A stretch of DNA of 64,000 nucleotides from Campylobacter hepaticus. Lineage in GTDB: Bacteria > Campylobacterota > Campylobacteria > Campylobacterales > Campylobacteraceae. A program made the position numbers and the translations under genes. Shown one piece after another: positions 22,804-33,757 of this stretch. Within the stretch, counting starts at the first letter, position 1, and each line of letters opens with the position of its first letter. The stretch is taken from positions 1 to 64,000 of the forward strand of contig NZ_CP031611.1 in assembly GCF_001687475.2 (NCBI RefSeq). The letters are read 5' to 3'. Below the pieces are notes generated by a model. That model saw only the letters and a list, made by a program, of their open reading frames with translations. It made no database searches and was not told the origin of the DNA.

Positions 22804-23530
22804 ATGCAAAAATTTATACTTTTACTTGGAGTAAATCAATACTTAAGAGAAAGAGCTTTAGCTGGGGCAAGAAAAGCAAGTGATGCTAAAATTTTTATAG
22901 CTGATAAACAAGGAGTCTTAAATAAGAATAGATATTTTGATGGTTGTTTATTGTGTGAGTGAAAAATATCTTTCAGATGAACCTTATTTTAGTGAAATGG
23001 CACATTTGGTGCCAAGTCATAGACAAAATGATCATACTTTAAATGATTTAGCTCATAAAGCTTGTAAGGCTTTAGGTATTGATAGAGGTATAGCTCATGT
23101 AGAGATTAAAATCAAAGAAGGTGAATTTTATCTCATAGAAGTTGGAGCAAGAACAGGTGGAGATGGGATTATGGATCAAATTGAAAATGCTTTTGAGTTT
23201 AATCCTTATTATTTACATATTGCATCTTATTTGGGTGTAGATTTATCTAATTTTAAAATCCCAAAACCAAAAAGAACTTCGAGTATAGCCTTTTTAAAGG
23301 CCAAAGCGGGAAAAATAAAAAAGATAAATCTACCAAGAGAATTTCCTAAAGAACTTACAAGCATAAAAATCACAACAAGTATTGGAAATGAAAGCGTGGT
23401 AGCAAAAGATTGGAATGCAAGAGAAGGGGTTGTGGAATTTTCTTGGGAAAATCATTTTTTCAAAGAAAAAACAAATTTACCTATTGATTTGGCAAATACC
23501 TTAAGCGAACAAATTTTTGAGCTTGAGTAA
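22804..23530 (+). pseudogene. ATP-grasp ligase, internal deletion
   Basis: ATG at 22804 gives about 43 residues of an N-terminal pre-ATP-grasp domain (MQKFILLLGVNQYLRERALA) and stops at TGA near 22961. A second frame, visible from 22937, carries the ATP-grasp C-terminal half: SEKYLSDEPYFSEMAHLVPS, GIAHVEIKIKEGEFYLIEVG and ARTGGDGI, with the acidic metal-binding Glu residues, up to a stop at 23530. The ATP-binding middle domain, some 150 or more residues, is absent. Relatives (carboxylate-amine ligases) join amino acids or small acids. The next gene overlaps the stop codon by one base, so the two were once coupled. Confidence 0.75.
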
Positions 23531-24610
23531 TGTATGTTTATATCTTTCTTTCAAGGCTTTATCATTTAAGTTGTGGAGCTTTAATCCTCGTGATTAATTG
23601 GCTTATGGCTACAAGAAATGATTCTTTTTCTTATTTAGCTATTTTAGTTGCTTTGACTTTTTTTTGCCTGTTATTCTTGTCCCTTTGTTTTATAAGAATA
23701 AAACAATGAGTGGTTCAAAGCTTACAGCTTTTGCACTTCTTGCTTCTTTTTTTATTTCTTTGCTTTTATTTTTTGCACACAATCAAATTGTAATTCTTAT
23801 TTTAAATACAGTGTTTTGGTTTTTCTTTTTTATTATGGAATCAAGTTGGGAGTCGTGATTTGCAGATTTAGCTAAGGCTTATATAGAGGAAAAAAATTCT
23901 TAAATTTAGCTCTTTATCTATGAGTGTAAATCAAGTAAGTTTAATGCTAGGACCTATTATCTCAGCTTTTATTTTTAAAGATAACCCACAAATTGTTATT
24001 TTAGTAAGTGCTTTGCTTTTTTTATTTATTTTTTTATAGGTATGTTTTATCACACAAATCAAGGAGAATTAAAAGAAGAAGTGAGTGTGGATAAAAAATA
24101 AAAATATCTAGTTTAGAATTGTCTTTGGTGTTAATATGGCAGACTTTAGCTATTTTTAATTTCATGCTTCCTGTGCAAGTTGCTTTTGAAAAAGGAGCTA
24201 TGGCAGAAGTTGGAATCTTAGATGCTGTAATGGGTTTGGGCATGATATGTTCTAGTATTTTGCTTTCTAAAAAAAATATGGCACCGTCATACATTATAAA
24301 TTCAGTATACTTTTACTCTTGCTTGTTATTTTGTTTTAGGGTTTGGACAAGGTTTTGTTTTTAAAGTCATTTCTGTTTTTATTCTTGGGCTTTGTTTTAA
24401 TATGAGTAGAATATCATTCGCAGTTCTTTAGCACAAAAATATGAGGCAAATCTTGTGGGAAAGCTAGTTTCTAAGGCGAATTCATATTCTTTTTTTATTA
24501 TCATTTTTACTTTATTTTTTGTTTATGACAAAGTGGATATTAATTACATTATACCTTTTGTTTTTACTATTTTAATTTGTTTGTTGAATTTTTCTAAGAT
24601 TAAAAAATAG
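23530..24610 (+). pseudogene. MFS transporter, multiple lesions
   Basis: Hydrophobic pieces in all three frames read as one MFS protein: MYVYIFLSRLYHLSCGALIL from 23530; a break at eight T near 23658-23665; MPVILVPLFYKNKTMSGSKL; then ESSWES with an in-frame TGA where Trp is expected (about 23857); a frameshift near 23900 (LMLGPIISAFIFKDNPQ); LPVQVAFEKGAMAEVGILDA; and a last piece ending LNFSKIKK at 24610. At least four lesions, including a nonsense change, so decay is real. It probably exported the product of the neighbouring ligase. Confidence 0.75.
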
Positions 24611-24706
24611 CAAAATTGTATTAAAATTTATTGATAAACAATGTTTTTATAAGATAAAGTAATTTGCATACAAAAATAATGAAATAGATTAAAATTCTAA
24701 AGAATA

Positions 24707-25915
24707 TTAAAGTTGTTTTATGGATTCTTTAAAGACTTCTCCACGTTGTACATAGGAGCTAAATTGATCTAAACTTGCACAAGCAGGACTTAGAAGTGCT
24801 ACTTCATCAATTTTTAGTTGTTTTGAAATTTCCATCACAGCTTTTTGTAATATTTCACATTTATGGGCTTTTAAATTGATTTTTCTTGCATAATCAAACA
24901 TTTTTTGTGTGCTAGCGCCTATGATATAAAGTTCGATATTTAAATTTTTCATAAAGCAAAATAAATCGCTTAAGTTAACCCCTTTATCATCTCCACCTAT
25001 GATAAGATGGATTTTTTTATCTTTATAGCGATTTAGCGCAGCCATTGCAGCGCTTTCATTAGTAGCTTTTGTATCATTAACCCAAAGTCTATTTTGACTG
25101 TCTTTTAATTCTTCAAGTTTATTTTCTTCTAATATAAAATGATTTAAGAGTTCATAGCTTAAAGTATCAAGTAAAATTTTTTCTATACTTAAAGCCATAA
25201 TAGCATCAAGTAAAAAAGGGCTTTTAAAGGGAATATTTTCTGTTTTGATATGGAATTTTTTTGCAAGCTCTTCTTTGTTTTCATAGCTGATAATATGAGC
25301 TTTTGTTGGGGTATTTGTATATGGTTTTGGTAATATTGCTACATCACATTCATTCATCCTTTGTAAAACACTAAGTTTAGCTTCTATGTAATTTTGAAAA
25401 TTTCCATGCCAAGAAAGATGATCAGGATGTATGGGTAAAAGTACATAAATTTCAGGTTTTGCTATGCGTGTATAATGCAAGGTAAAAGAGGAAGTTTCAA
25501 GTATCCAAAGTTTTGCTTGAGCATTAAGTTGTGCTAAAGGTGTGCCTATATTTCCACCCGCAAGTGCACCTATACGTGAGAGTAAATGTGCACTCATTTG
25601 TGTTGTGGTTGTTTTACCATTAGTTCCACTTATCCATACAGATTTTGGCATGGCATCATAAAAAAAGTCATATTCACTTTGTAGATTTTTTGCTTGTTTG
25701 ATAAGGGTATGATTAGGTGGAAATCCAGGACTTGGAATTTCAAGTTTGCTTGTATTTTCATTAAAATCTTTAGGATTTAAGAGTTTATTGCCCCATACAT
25801 CTTTGCTTGCTTTTTTAAAATGATCATCATAAATATTAAAAGTGCCAAATTGTTTTGTTAAGTTTTGAGCTATTGCGCGTGTAGTTTTTCCATATCCAAA
25901 AAGTGAAATTTTCAT
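24707..25915 (-). CDS. murD: UDP-N-acetylmuramoylalanine-D-glutamate ligase
   Basis: 402 residues. It adds D-glutamate to UDP-MurNAc-L-Ala in cytoplasmic peptidoglycan precursor synthesis. The ATP-binding P-loop is [12 protein letters not shown] (P-loop about 97-104), with [11 protein letters not shown], the Mur ligase HPDHLSWHG, and [14 protein letters not shown] with IGGDDKG in the C-terminal half. A little shorter than E. coli MurD, as usual for epsilonproteobacteria. Its ATG overlaps the stop codon of mraY by one base, so the two are cotranscribed and probably coupled. Confidence 0.95.
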   Translation of the reverse strand: MKISLFGYGKTTRAIAQNLTKQFGTFNIYDDHFKKASKDVWGNKLLNPKDFNENTSKLEIPSPGFPPNHTLIKQAKNLQSEYDFFYDAMPKSVWISGTNGKTTTTQMSAHLLSRIGALAGGNIGTPLAQLNAQAKLWILETSSFTLHYTRIAKPEIYVLLPIHPDHLSWHGNFQNYIEAKLSVLQRMNECDVAILPKPYTNTPTKAHIISYENKEELAKKFHIKTENIPFKSPFLLDAIMALSIEKILLDTLSYELLNHFILEENKLEELKDSQNRLWVNDTKATNESAAMAALNRYKDKKIHLIIGGDDKGVNLSDLFCFMKNLNIELYIIGASTQKMFDYARKINLKAHKCEILQKAVMEISKQLKIDEVALLSPACASLDQFSSYVQRGEVFKESIKQL

Positions 25916-26976
25916 TATCTTAACTTTATTGAGGCAAGTGCAAGCAGATTAGCTAATAAGGCTATCATCCAAAAACGTACTATGATTTTATTTTCTACCC
26001 ATCCTATTTTTTCAAAATGATGATGAATGGGAGCCATCTTAAAAACCCTTTTGTTAAAAATTTTAAAACTTCCTACTTGTAAAATTACTGAAATAGTTTC
26101 AAGAACAAAAATAAATCCTATAAGTAAAAGTAAAATTTCATTTTTGCTTATAATGGCTAAAAATCCTATAAATCCACCTAAAGTTAAACTTCCACTATCG
26201 CCCATAAAAATTTGTGCAGGGTAACAATTATACCATAAAAAGCCTATTAAAGCTCCAATGAGTGCGGCACAAATGATTACTACTTCACCTAATCCTTGGA
26301 TTTTTGGTAAAAGTAAATATTCGCTATAGTTTAAATTTCCACTTAAATATAAAAATATTCCTAAGGTTGATAAAGAAAAAATACTAGGAACAGTTGCTAA
26401 ACCATCAAGTCCATCTGTTAGATTAACAGCATTGGAGCTAGAAATTAGTACTAAAACCCAAAAAACTATAGCAAAAATTTTCATATCAAAAAGAGAGTGT
26501 TTATAAAAAGGTATGAAAAGTTCTGTGCTGAGTTCTTTGCTAAAATATAAAGGTAAAATACAAATGAGTCCAGCAGTAATTTGGGCTAAAAGTTTTATTC
26601 TAGGGCTAAGTCCTGAATGATTGTCTTTTTTTAAAACTTTACCTAAGTCATCTATAAGTCCTATAAAACAAAAAAATACTAAACAAAGTAAGGCACTTAT
26701 AGCAAAAATATTATCAAATTTAATGCAAAATAAACTTGCAATAATTGCGCTACTAATAAAGATAACTCCACCCATAGTTGGAGTGTGAGATTTTATTTTA
26801 TGGCTTTGTGGGGCGTATTGGTAAATAGGTTGGTTGGCATTTTTAGCTTTTGCCCAAACAATAAAACGAGGTATTAAAAATAAAGACAAGCATAAGGCGA
26901 TAAAAAATGCAAAACCAGCACGTACGCTAATATATGTAAAAAAAGCATAATGACTTAAATCTGAAAGATAATACAA
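25915..26976 (-). CDS. mraY: Phospho-N-acetylmuramoyl-pentapeptide transferase
   Basis: 353 residues with about ten membrane helices. It moves phospho-MurNAc-pentapeptide onto undecaprenyl phosphate, making lipid I at the inner membrane. Motifs: [11 protein letters not shown], the aspartate pair in [17 protein letters not shown] (Asp109-110), [25 protein letters not shown] and the histidine motif MAPIHHHFE. First gene of the mraY-murD pair, divergent from gpmI across an 80-base promoter region. Confidence 0.96.
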   Translation of the reverse strand: MYYLSDLSHYAFFTYISVRAGFAFFIALCLSLFLIPRFIVWAKAKNANQPIYQYAPQSHKIKSHTPTMGGVIFISSAIIASLFCIKFDNIFAISALLCLVFFCFIGLIDDLGKVLKKDNHSGLSPRIKLLAQITAGLICILPLYFSKELSTELFIPFYKHSLFDMKIFAIVFWVLVLISSSNAVNLTDGLDGLATVPSIFSLSTLGIFLYLSGNLNYSEYLLLPKIQGLGEVVIICAALIGALIGFLWYNCYPAQIFMGDSGSLTLGGFIGFLAIISKNEILLLLIGFIFVLETISVILQVGSFKIFNKRVFKMAPIHHHFEKIGWVENKIIVRFWMIALLANLLALASIKLR

Positions 26977-27056
26977 AATTCAAACCTTTTTTTGGTTTTT
27001 TAAAAGTTTTATTTTAGTAAAATCTAGCCAAAAAAATTCTTATAAAAGAGTGAAAA

Positions 27057-28535
27057 ATGAAACAAAGATGTGTTTTAATAATTACAGATGGAATAGGATA
27101 TAACACAAGTAGTGATTTTAATGCTTTTCAAGCAGCCAAAAAGCCAACTTATGAAAGGCTTTTTAAAGAAGTGCCTAATTCTTTATTGAAAACAAGTGGT
27201 TTAGCTGTAGGTTTACCAGAAAATCAAATGGGCAATAGTGAAGTAGGCCATATGTGTATAGGAAGTGGTCAAATTATTTATCAAAATTTGGTACGGATTA
27301 ATCAGGCTATTAAAACGAAAGAATTGGAAAAAAATGAAAATTTACAAAAGCTTTTGACAAAATGTAAAAGATTGCATGTTATAGGACTTTATAGTGATGG
27401 CGGGGTGCATTCTATGGACACACATTTTAAAGCTATACTTGAAATTTGTGCTCAAAATGGCAACGAGGTTTTTGCTCATGCAATTAGCGATGGGCGTGAT
27501 GTTAGTCCTATTAGTGGTTTAAATTTTATGAAAGATTTGAAAAATTTTTGTGACAATTTAGGGATCCATTTTGCAACTCTTTGCGGTCGTTTTTACGCTA
27601 TGGATAGAGATAAACGTTGGGATAGACTTAAAGAATATTATGATTGTTTATTGGGTAAATCTCTTAAAGTTTCTAATTTGATTGATTATATGCAAAAATG
27701 CTATGATGAAAATATTACAGACGAATTTATAAAAGCAGCTCAAAATGAGAATTATGAGGGCATGAATGAAGAAGATGGTTTGATTTTTATTAATTTTAGA
27801 AATGATAGGATGAAGCAACTTATTGAAGTTTTAAATGCTAAAAATTTTGATCATTTTAAACGTGATAAAGTGTTTAATAATTTATTGACCATGAGTGTTT
27901 ATGATGATAAATTTAATCTTTTAGTGCTTTTTGAAAAAGAACAAATTAAAAGTACTCTTTCAGAAGTAATTTCTAAGGCAGGTCTTAGCCAACTTCATAC
28001 AGCTGAAACTGAAAAATATGCTCATGTTACTTTCTTTTTTAATGGTGGAAAAGAGGAGCTTGTGGAAAATGAAACTAGAATTTTAATTCCAAGTCCTAAG
28101 GTAAAAACTTATGATGAAAAACCTGATATGAGTGCTTTTGAAGTATGTGATGTGGTTAAAAAAGGTATTGAAAAAGGTGAAGATTTTATAGTGGTAAATT
28201 TTGCAAACGGTGATATGGTAGGACATACAGGAAATTTTAATGCAGCTATTAAAGCTGTAGAGGCAGTAGATGCTTGTTTGGGTGAAATTATAGAGTGTGC
28301 TAGAAAGCATGAATATGCTTTTATTATTACTAGTGATCATGGAAATTGCGAAGCTATGAAAGATAAAAATGGAAATTTATTAACTAATCATACTGTTTTT
28401 GATGTGTTTGTCTTTGTAGAAGCTAAAGGGGTTTATAAGATTAAAGATAATATGGGGTTAAGTAATATAGCTGCTAGTGTGTTAAAAATTTTAGATCTTG
28501 AAATTCCAAAGGAAATGAATGAAGCTTTATTTTAA
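27057..28535 (+). CDS. gpmI: 2,3-bisphosphoglycerate-independent phosphoglycerate mutase
   Basis: 492 residues of the alkaline phosphatase superfamily, interconverting 3- and 2-phosphoglycerate with Mn2+. The phosphorylated serine lies in MGNSEVGHMCIGSG; other metal and substrate motifs are ITDGIGYN, HAISDGRDVSP, NFRNDRMKQL, NFANGDMVGHTG and ITSDHGNCE. Campylobacter lacks a complete upper glycolytic pathway but uses this step for gluconeogenesis. Start follows AAAAGAGTG. Confidence 0.96.
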   Translation: MKQRCVLIITDGIGYNTSSDFNAFQAAKKPTYERLFKEVPNSLLKTSGLAVGLPENQMGNSEVGHMCIGSGQIIYQNLVRINQAIKTKELEKNENLQKLLTKCKRLHVIGLYSDGGVHSMDTHFKAILEICAQNGNEVFAHAISDGRDVSPISGLNFMKDLKNFCDNLGIHFATLCGRFYAMDRDKRWDRLKEYYDCLLGKSLKVSNLIDYMQKCYDENITDEFIKAAQNENYEGMNEEDGLIFINFRNDRMKQLIEVLNAKNFDHFKRDKVFNNLLTMSVYDDKFNLLVLFEKEQIKSTLSEVISKAGLSQLHTAETEKYAHVTFFFNGGKEELVENETRILIPSPKVKTYDEKPDMSAFEVCDVVKKGIEKGEDFIVVNFANGDMVGHTGNFNAAIKAVEAVDACLGEIIECARKHEYAFIITSDHGNCEAMKDKNGNLLTNHTVFDVFVFVEAKGVYKIKDNMGLSNIAASVLKILDLEIPKEMNEALF

Positions 28536-28602
28536 TTTATTTGCCTTTTTTATAAGAAATTTGTTAAGATTTCAATTTTTAAAGATTTAAAAGGATAGAT
28601 TA

Positions 28603-29346
28603 ATGAAATTTAGTGGAAAAAATGTTTTAATAACAGGAGCAAGTAAAGGCATTGGAGCTTCTATTGCAAAAACTTTAGCAAGTTTTGGTCTTAAAGTTTG
28701 GATAAATTATCGTTCAAAACCTGAACTTGCTGATGCTTTAAAAGAATTTATTGTTGCAAATGGGGGTCATGCTGCACTTATTAAATTTGATGCCAGTAAA
28801 GAAGATGAATTTGAAAATGGTATTAAGACTATAGTAGAAAGTGATGGCGAATTAAGTTATCTTGTAAATAATGCAGGTATAACAAATGATAAACTTGCTT
28901 TGAGGATGAAATTAGAGGATTTTAGTAGTATTGTAGATATGAATTTAAATTCAGCATTTTTAGGTTGTAAAGAAGCTTTAAAAATTATGAGTAAAAAACG
29001 TTTTGGTGCAGTAGTAAATATTGCTTCTATTGTAGGAGAAATGGGTAATATAGGTCAGGTAAATTATTCTGCAAGTAAAGGTGGTATGATTGCTATGACT
29101 AAGTCTTTTGCTAAAGAAGGAGCTAGTAGAAACCTACGTTTTAACTGTGTTACTCCAGGTTTTATAAAAAGTGATATGACAGAAATTCTAAGCGATGAAA
29201 TTAAACAATATTATCAAGATAATATTCCTTTAAAACGTTTCGCAGAACCTGAAGAGGTAGCTCATTGTGTAGCATTTTTATTAAGCGATTATACTTCTTA
29301 TGTAACAGGAGATGTTCTTAAGATAAATGGTGGTTTATATATGTAA
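28603..29346 (+). CDS. fabG: 3-oxoacyl-[acyl-carrier-protein] reductase
   Basis: 247 residues, a short-chain dehydrogenase that reduces beta-ketoacyl-ACP with NADPH in fatty acid elongation. Visible: cofactor loop TGASKGIG (11-18), NNAG (89-92), catalytic Ser142, Tyr155 and Lys159 in YSASKGG, and the C-terminal SDYTSYVTGDVLKINGG. RBS AAAGGA. It is followed by a flavin-binding-type protein and, after a gene-free gap, by acpP-fabF. Confidence 0.95.
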   Translation: MKFSGKNVLITGASKGIGASIAKTLASFGLKVWINYRSKPELADALKEFIVANGGHAALIKFDASKEDEFENGIKTIVESDGELSYLVNNAGITNDKLALRMKLEDFSSIVDMNLNSAFLGCKEALKIMSKKRFGAVVNIASIVGEMGNIGQVNYSASKGGMIAMTKSFAKEGASRNLRFNCVTPGFIKSDMTEILSDEIKQYYQDNIPLKRFAEPEEVAHCVAFLLSDYTSYVTGDVLKINGGLYM

Positions 29347-29357
29347 GAGAAGTCTTT

Positions 29358-29765
29358 ATGAATTTAAAAGAAATAGTAGAATTTTTAGATAATAATACTC
29401 CATCCTTTTTAGCAACTTTGGGTACTTGTGGAAATCCTAGAGTGCGTCCTATGCAAAGTGCTTTACTTGTTGAAAATAGAATTTATTTTTGTACAGCAAA
29501 TACTAAAGGACTTTTTAAGCATATAAAAAATTATAATGGTGTTGAGTTTTGTTCTTGTGCTAAAGATGGTACTTTCTTAAGACTTAGGGCTAATGCCATT
29601 TTTGAAGCTAATTTAGAAGTTAAAAATATGATGTTTGAAAAATATCCTTATTTAATAGATTTGTATCAAACACCTAAAAATCCTAAATTTGAAGTATTTT
29701 ATCTTGATAATTTGAGTGCTAGAAAAGAATTGCCAAATGGAGAAATTGAACTTTATAGGGTTTAA
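29358..29765 (+). CDS. Pyridoxamine 5'-phosphate oxidase-like flavin-binding protein
   Basis: 135 residues with the split-barrel fold: FLATLGTCGNPRVRPM and IYFCTANTKGLFKHIKNYN near the N-terminus are typical of small PNPOx-like proteins that bind FMN, F420 or haem. Eleven bases separate it from fabG, so probably cotranscribed. The substrate is unknown; it is too short and motif-poor to be the vitamin B6 enzyme itself. Confidence 0.75.
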   Translation: MNLKEIVEFLDNNTPSFLATLGTCGNPRVRPMQSALLVENRIYFCTANTKGLFKHIKNYNGVEFCSCAKDGTFLRLRANAIFEANLEVKNMMFEKYPYLIDLYQTPKNPKFEVFYLDNLSARKELPNGEIELYRV

Positions 29766-30202
29766 AGTAGTTAAGATATTTTATATGTGTATATATTAAT
29801 GTATGTAATATTTAAGTTATTTTAAAATTTTTTATGTTAATTTCTTATATCGATTTAAGTTTTAATCTAATTGATTTAGAATAACAATTATAAAAATATA
29901 CTTATATAATACGTAATTGTATAAGTATATTAAAAATTATTATGACTTTTGTACTTGAATAAAATTTTATATTTAAATCATTAGATTAATTTTTAGAATT
30001 TTAAAGATTATTTTAATTTTATAATGATTTTAATGATATAAATATTCATCCTCAATTTTTTGATTTTACTTTAAAACCTTAAAAATAGCACCTTTTCTTT
30101 ATTAGATTATAAATATTTCCTTTCAAGCGTAATTAAAACTATAACATAGTTTAAGCTTTTTATAGTAAAATATGCTTTATTTTAATTTTTAAGGAGAAAT
30201 AA
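29766..30202. other. Gene-free AT-rich gap
   Basis: 437 bases with no coding potential I can support. In C. jejuni, as I remember it, the methylmenaquinol:fumarate reductase genes lie between these neighbours. No remnant of them is visible. The acpP promoter probably includes TATAGTAAAAT at 30161-30171. Confidence 0.5.
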
Positions 30203-30436
30203 ATGGCGACATTTGATGATGTAAAAGCAGTAGTAGTTGAACAATTAAGTATTGATGCAGATACAGTAAAAATGGAATCAAAAATTATTGAAGATTTAGG
30301 AGCAGATTCTTTGGATGTAGTGGAGCTTATTATGGCTTTAGAAGAAAAATTTGAAATAGAAATTCCAGATAGTGATGCTGAAAAATTAATTAAAATAGAA
30401 GATGTTGTAAATTATATCGATAATTTAAAAAAATAA
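30203..30436 (+). CDS. acpP: Acyl carrier protein
   Basis: 77 residues, very acidic. Ser36 in [10 protein letters not shown] is the attachment site of 4'-phosphopantetheine that carries growing acyl chains. Strong RBS AAGGAG. Leads the acpP-fabF-accA cluster. Confidence 0.97.
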   Translation: MATFDDVKAVVVEQLSIDADTVKMESKIIEDLGADSLDVVELIMALEEKFEIEIPDSDAEKLIKIEDVVNYIDNLKK

Positions 30437-30460
30437 TTTTTTCTTGCAAGGAGTTTACTC

Positions 30461-31675
30461 TTGAAAAGGGTTGTGGTTACAGGCATTGGTATGATTAATG
30501 CCCTTGGTTTAGATAAAGAAAGTTCATTCAAGGAAATTTGTAAGGGTGTAAGTGGAGTTGGAAAAATCACTCTTTTTGATCCTACAGATTTTCCAGTTCA
30601 AATTGCAGCAGAAGTTAAAAACTTTAATCCTTTAGATTTAATTGAAGGTAAAGAAGTGAAAAAAATTGATCGTTTTATACAACTTGGAATTCAAGCTGCG
30701 AGAGAAGCCATGCAAGATGCTCAATTTAATGAAGAATTAAACCAAGAAGATTTTGGAATTGTTTCTGCAGCTGGTATTGGAGGTTTGCCTAATATAGAAA
30801 AAAATTCTATTATTTGTTTTGAACGTGGACCTCGTAAGATTTCTCCCTTTTTTATACCTTCGGCCTTAGTGAATATGTTGGGAGGGATAATTTCTATAGA
30901 ACATGGATTAAAAGGACCAAATATTTCCTGTGTTACAGCTTGTGCAGCAGGAACTCATGCTATAGGAGAAGCTTATAAAAGCATAGCTTTAGGAAGTGCA
31001 AAGAAAATGTTAGTTGTAGGTGCAGAAGCTGCAATTTGTCCTGTAGGTATAGGTGGTTTTGCTTCTATGAAAGCTTTATCAACGAGAAATGATGATCCTC
31101 AACGTGCTTCAAGACCATTTGATAAAGAAAGAGATGGTTTTGTGATGGGTGAGGGTGCTGGAGCTTTAGTTTTTGAAGAATATGAAGAAGCTAAAAAACG
31201 TAATGCTAGAATTTATGCTGAATTAATTGGTTTTGGAGAAAGTGCAGATGCAAATCATATTACTTCTCCTACTTTAGATGGGCCTTTAAGAGCTATGAAA
31301 AAAGCTTTAAATATGGCAGGAAATCCAAAAGTTGATTATATTAATGCACATGGAACTTCTACTTCAATTAATGATAAAAATGAGACAGCAGCCATTAAGG
31401 AATTTTTTGGAACCAATATTCCGCCAATAAGCTCAACAAAAGGACAGATTGGACATTGTTTAGGAGCTGCTGGTGCTATTGAAGCAGTGATTAGCATTAT
31501 GGCTTTAAATAATGGTATAATACCGCCTACCATTAATCAACTTATCAAAGATGAAGAATGTGATCTTGATTATGTTCCTAATGTATCAAGAAAAGCAGAT
31601 TTAAAAGTTATTATGAGTAATTCTTTTGGTTTTGGTGGTACAAATGGTTGTGTTGTATTTAAAAAAGTAGATTAA
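30461..31675 (+). CDS. fabF: 3-oxoacyl-[acyl-carrier-protein] synthase II
   Basis: 404 residues, the condensing enzyme that extends acyl-ACP with malonyl-ACP. The nucleophilic Cys lies in [14 protein letters not shown]; the two catalytic histidines in [12 protein letters not shown] and [12 protein letters not shown]; the thiolase fold ends [15 protein letters not shown]. Starts at TTG 30461 behind AAGGAG (30448-30453); no better ATG exists. It lies 24 bases after acpP and one base before accA. Confidence 0.96.
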   Translation: MKRVVVTGIGMINALGLDKESSFKEICKGVSGVGKITLFDPTDFPVQIAAEVKNFNPLDLIEGKEVKKIDRFIQLGIQAAREAMQDAQFNEELNQEDFGIVSAAGIGGLPNIEKNSIICFERGPRKISPFFIPSALVNMLGGIISIEHGLKGPNISCVTACAAGTHAIGEAYKSIALGSAKKMLVVGAEAAICPVGIGGFASMKALSTRNDDPQRASRPFDKERDGFVMGEGAGALVFEEYEEAKKRNARIYAELIGFGESADANHITSPTLDGPLRAMKKALNMAGNPKVDYINAHGTSTSINDKNETAAIKEFFGTNIPPISSTKGQIGHCLGAAGAIEAVISIMALNNGIIPPTINQLIKDEECDLDYVPNVSRKADLKVIMSNSFGFGGTNGCVVFKKVD

Positions 31676-31676
31676 C

Positions 31677-32615
31677 ATGGCTTCGTATTTAGATTTTGAA
31701 AAAAATATTCAGCAAATTGATGAAGATATTATTAATGCACAAATTAAAGGGGATGTTGAAGCTGTATCGATTTTAAAGAAAAATCTTGAAAAAGAAATTG
31801 TTAAGACTTATAAAAATCTAAATGATTTTCAACGTTTACAATTAGCTCGTCATCCTGATCGTCCTTATGCACTTGATTATATTGAGATGATTTTAAATAA
31901 TGCTCATGAAATTCATGGTGATCGGAATTTTAGAGATGATCCTGCTATTGTTTGTTTTATGGGATATTTAAGCGAAAGAAAAATTATTGTTATTGGTGAA
32001 CAAAAAGGACGTGGTACAAAAGATAAAATTGCAAGAAATTTTGGCATGCCTCATCCTGAAGGTTATCGTAAGGCTTTAAGAGTGGCAAGACTTGCTGAAA
32101 AATTTCAAATTCCTGTTTTATTTTTAATTGATACTCCAGGAGCTTATCCTGGTATAGGTGCTGAAGAGCGTGGTCAAAGCGAAGCTATTGCTAGGAATTT
32201 ATATGAATTAAGTGATTTAAAAATTCCTACTATAGCAATAGTGATTGGAGAAGGTGGTAGTGGAGGAGCTTTAGCTATAGGAGTAGCGGATAAGCTTGCC
32301 ATGATGAAAAATTCAGTTTTTTCTGTAATTTCTCCTGAAGGTTGTGCAGCAATACTTTGGAATGATCCTGCAAAAAGTGAAGCTGCAACTAAAGCTATGA
32401 AAGTAACAGCCGATGATTTGAAATCTCAAGGCTTAATTGATGATGTGATACAAGAACCTATAAATGGTGCACATCGCAATAAAGAAGCAGCTGCAGTTGC
32501 AATTGCTGATTATGTAAAAAAATCTTTAAATGAGCTTGAAAATATTGATGTAAGAGAACTTTGTGCAAATCGTATGCAAAAGATTTTAAAAATTGGCGCT
32601 TATCAAGAAATTTAA
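31677..32615 (+). CDS. accA: Acetyl-CoA carboxylase carboxyltransferase subunit alpha
   Basis: 312 residues. With AccD it transfers CO2 from carboxybiotin to acetyl-CoA, giving malonyl-CoA. Typical segments: [62 protein letters not shown] and [14 protein letters not shown]. It begins one base after the fabF stop, so translation is likely coupled. Normal length. Confidence 0.96.
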   Translation: MASYLDFEKNIQQIDEDIINAQIKGDVEAVSILKKNLEKEIVKTYKNLNDFQRLQLARHPDRPYALDYIEMILNNAHEIHGDRNFRDDPAIVCFMGYLSERKIIVIGEQKGRGTKDKIARNFGMPHPEGYRKALRVARLAEKFQIPVLFLIDTPGAYPGIGAEERGQSEAIARNLYELSDLKIPTIAIVIGEGGSGGALAIGVADKLAMMKNSVFSVISPEGCAAILWNDPAKSEAATKAMKVTADDLKSQGLIDDVIQEPINGAHRNKEAAAVAIADYVKKSLNELENIDVRELCANRMQKILKIGAYQEI

Positions 32616-33129
32616 ATTTTTGATTTTTCTAATTTCACGATTAATGATAATTTTAAGATAAGCTAAAATTATTTTAAATTGATAAAAATTAAAATAATTT
32701 TTAGAATTAAAAATAATCTAATTTTATTTAAATAGTTTGAAAAATTAATGAAAGCAAATTATCCAAGTTAAAAATATAATAAAAATTAAATCTTAATAAG
32801 ATAATTTTAAGTTTGTATATATATATTAAGATTAAAAAATAATCTTAATATATCATTAATAATTCATAAAAAGTAATATTTTAATTCAAATATTATTTAA
32901 TATTTGAATTTTCTATCTAAAAGTGAATATATGAAGTAAATTTTAATGATATTTAGAATTTTGTATTAAATTTAAGCTTTTGTATGGAAAGTTGAGAGTA
33001 AAATCATAAATATTATTTATATAAAAAATTACTTATTTTATTATATAAAAACTTAATTTTTATTTACTATAATTTTATATATCAAGTAATTTTAAGTAAA
33101 TTATTATTTTAAAGAAAAAAGGTTGGAAA
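32616..33129. other. Gene-free AT-rich gap with a candidate promoter
   Basis: 514 bases, extremely AT-rich, no supported ORF. A TATAAT at 33068-33073 stands about 57 bases before the Nudix gene. Other Campylobacter carry genes at this site from memory, so this may be a deletion scar. Confidence 0.45.
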
Positions 33130-33714
33130 ATGGCATTTAAAAATTTCAAAGAACTTCCTTTTGAAAATTCAAATTATATTAAACCTAAAAGATTTTCCTA
33201 TGAAAGCAAAGGTAAAATTTGTACTTGGGATTTTATAGAGGCTAAAGATAGTGTATCAGTGCTTTTATATCATAAAGATTTGGAAAGTTTCATCTTTGTG
33301 CGTCAATTTCGTATACCGCTTTGGTATCATCAAATTCATGATATTGAATATAAGCAAGATGAAAATATGGGTTATACTATAGAACTTTGTTCAGGACTTG
33401 TGGATAAAAATTTATCTTTAGAAGAAATAGCTAGAGAAGAGTGCGTAGAAGAACTTGGATATGCTCCTGAAATTTTAGAGAAAATAGGAGATTTTTATAC
33501 AGGTTTTGGTTCAGGGGTGAGTAAACAAAGTTTTTATTTTACTCAAGTTGATGAAACAAATAGAGTTTCTCAAGGCGGTGGTGTAGATAATGAAGAAATT
33601 GAGCCTATTTATGTCAAAATAGAAGATTTTGAAAAAATATGTAAAAAAATGATAAGAACACCTTTGCTTGATTTTGCTTATATGTGGTTTTTAAAAGAAA
33701 AATGGAAAAAATAA
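33130..33714 (+). CDS. Nudix hydrolase, nucleotide-sugar pyrophosphatase type
   Basis: 194 residues. The Nudix box is seen as ELCSGLVDKNLSLEEIAREE followed by CVEELGY (REECVEELG at 102-110), with three extra residues between the first Gly and Glu. ELCSGLVDK is the form in the NUDT14-like UDP-glucose/ADP-ribose pyrophosphatases. It cleaves nucleoside diphosphate sugars to NMP and sugar phosphate using Mg2+. The exact substrate is unknown. RBS AAAAAAGG. Monocistronic by context. Confidence 0.88.
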   Translation: MAFKNFKELPFENSNYIKPKRFSYESKGKICTWDFIEAKDSVSVLLYHKDLESFIFVRQFRIPLWYHQIHDIEYKQDENMGYTIELCSGLVDKNLSLEEIAREECVEELGYAPEILEKIGDFYTGFGSGVSKQSFYFTQVDETNRVSQGGGVDNEEIEPIYVKIEDFEKICKKMIRTPLLDFAYMWFLKEKWKK

Positions 33715-33757
33715 AGTTTTAATTAAATCTTTGTTAGAGATTTAATTAAAAAATTTT

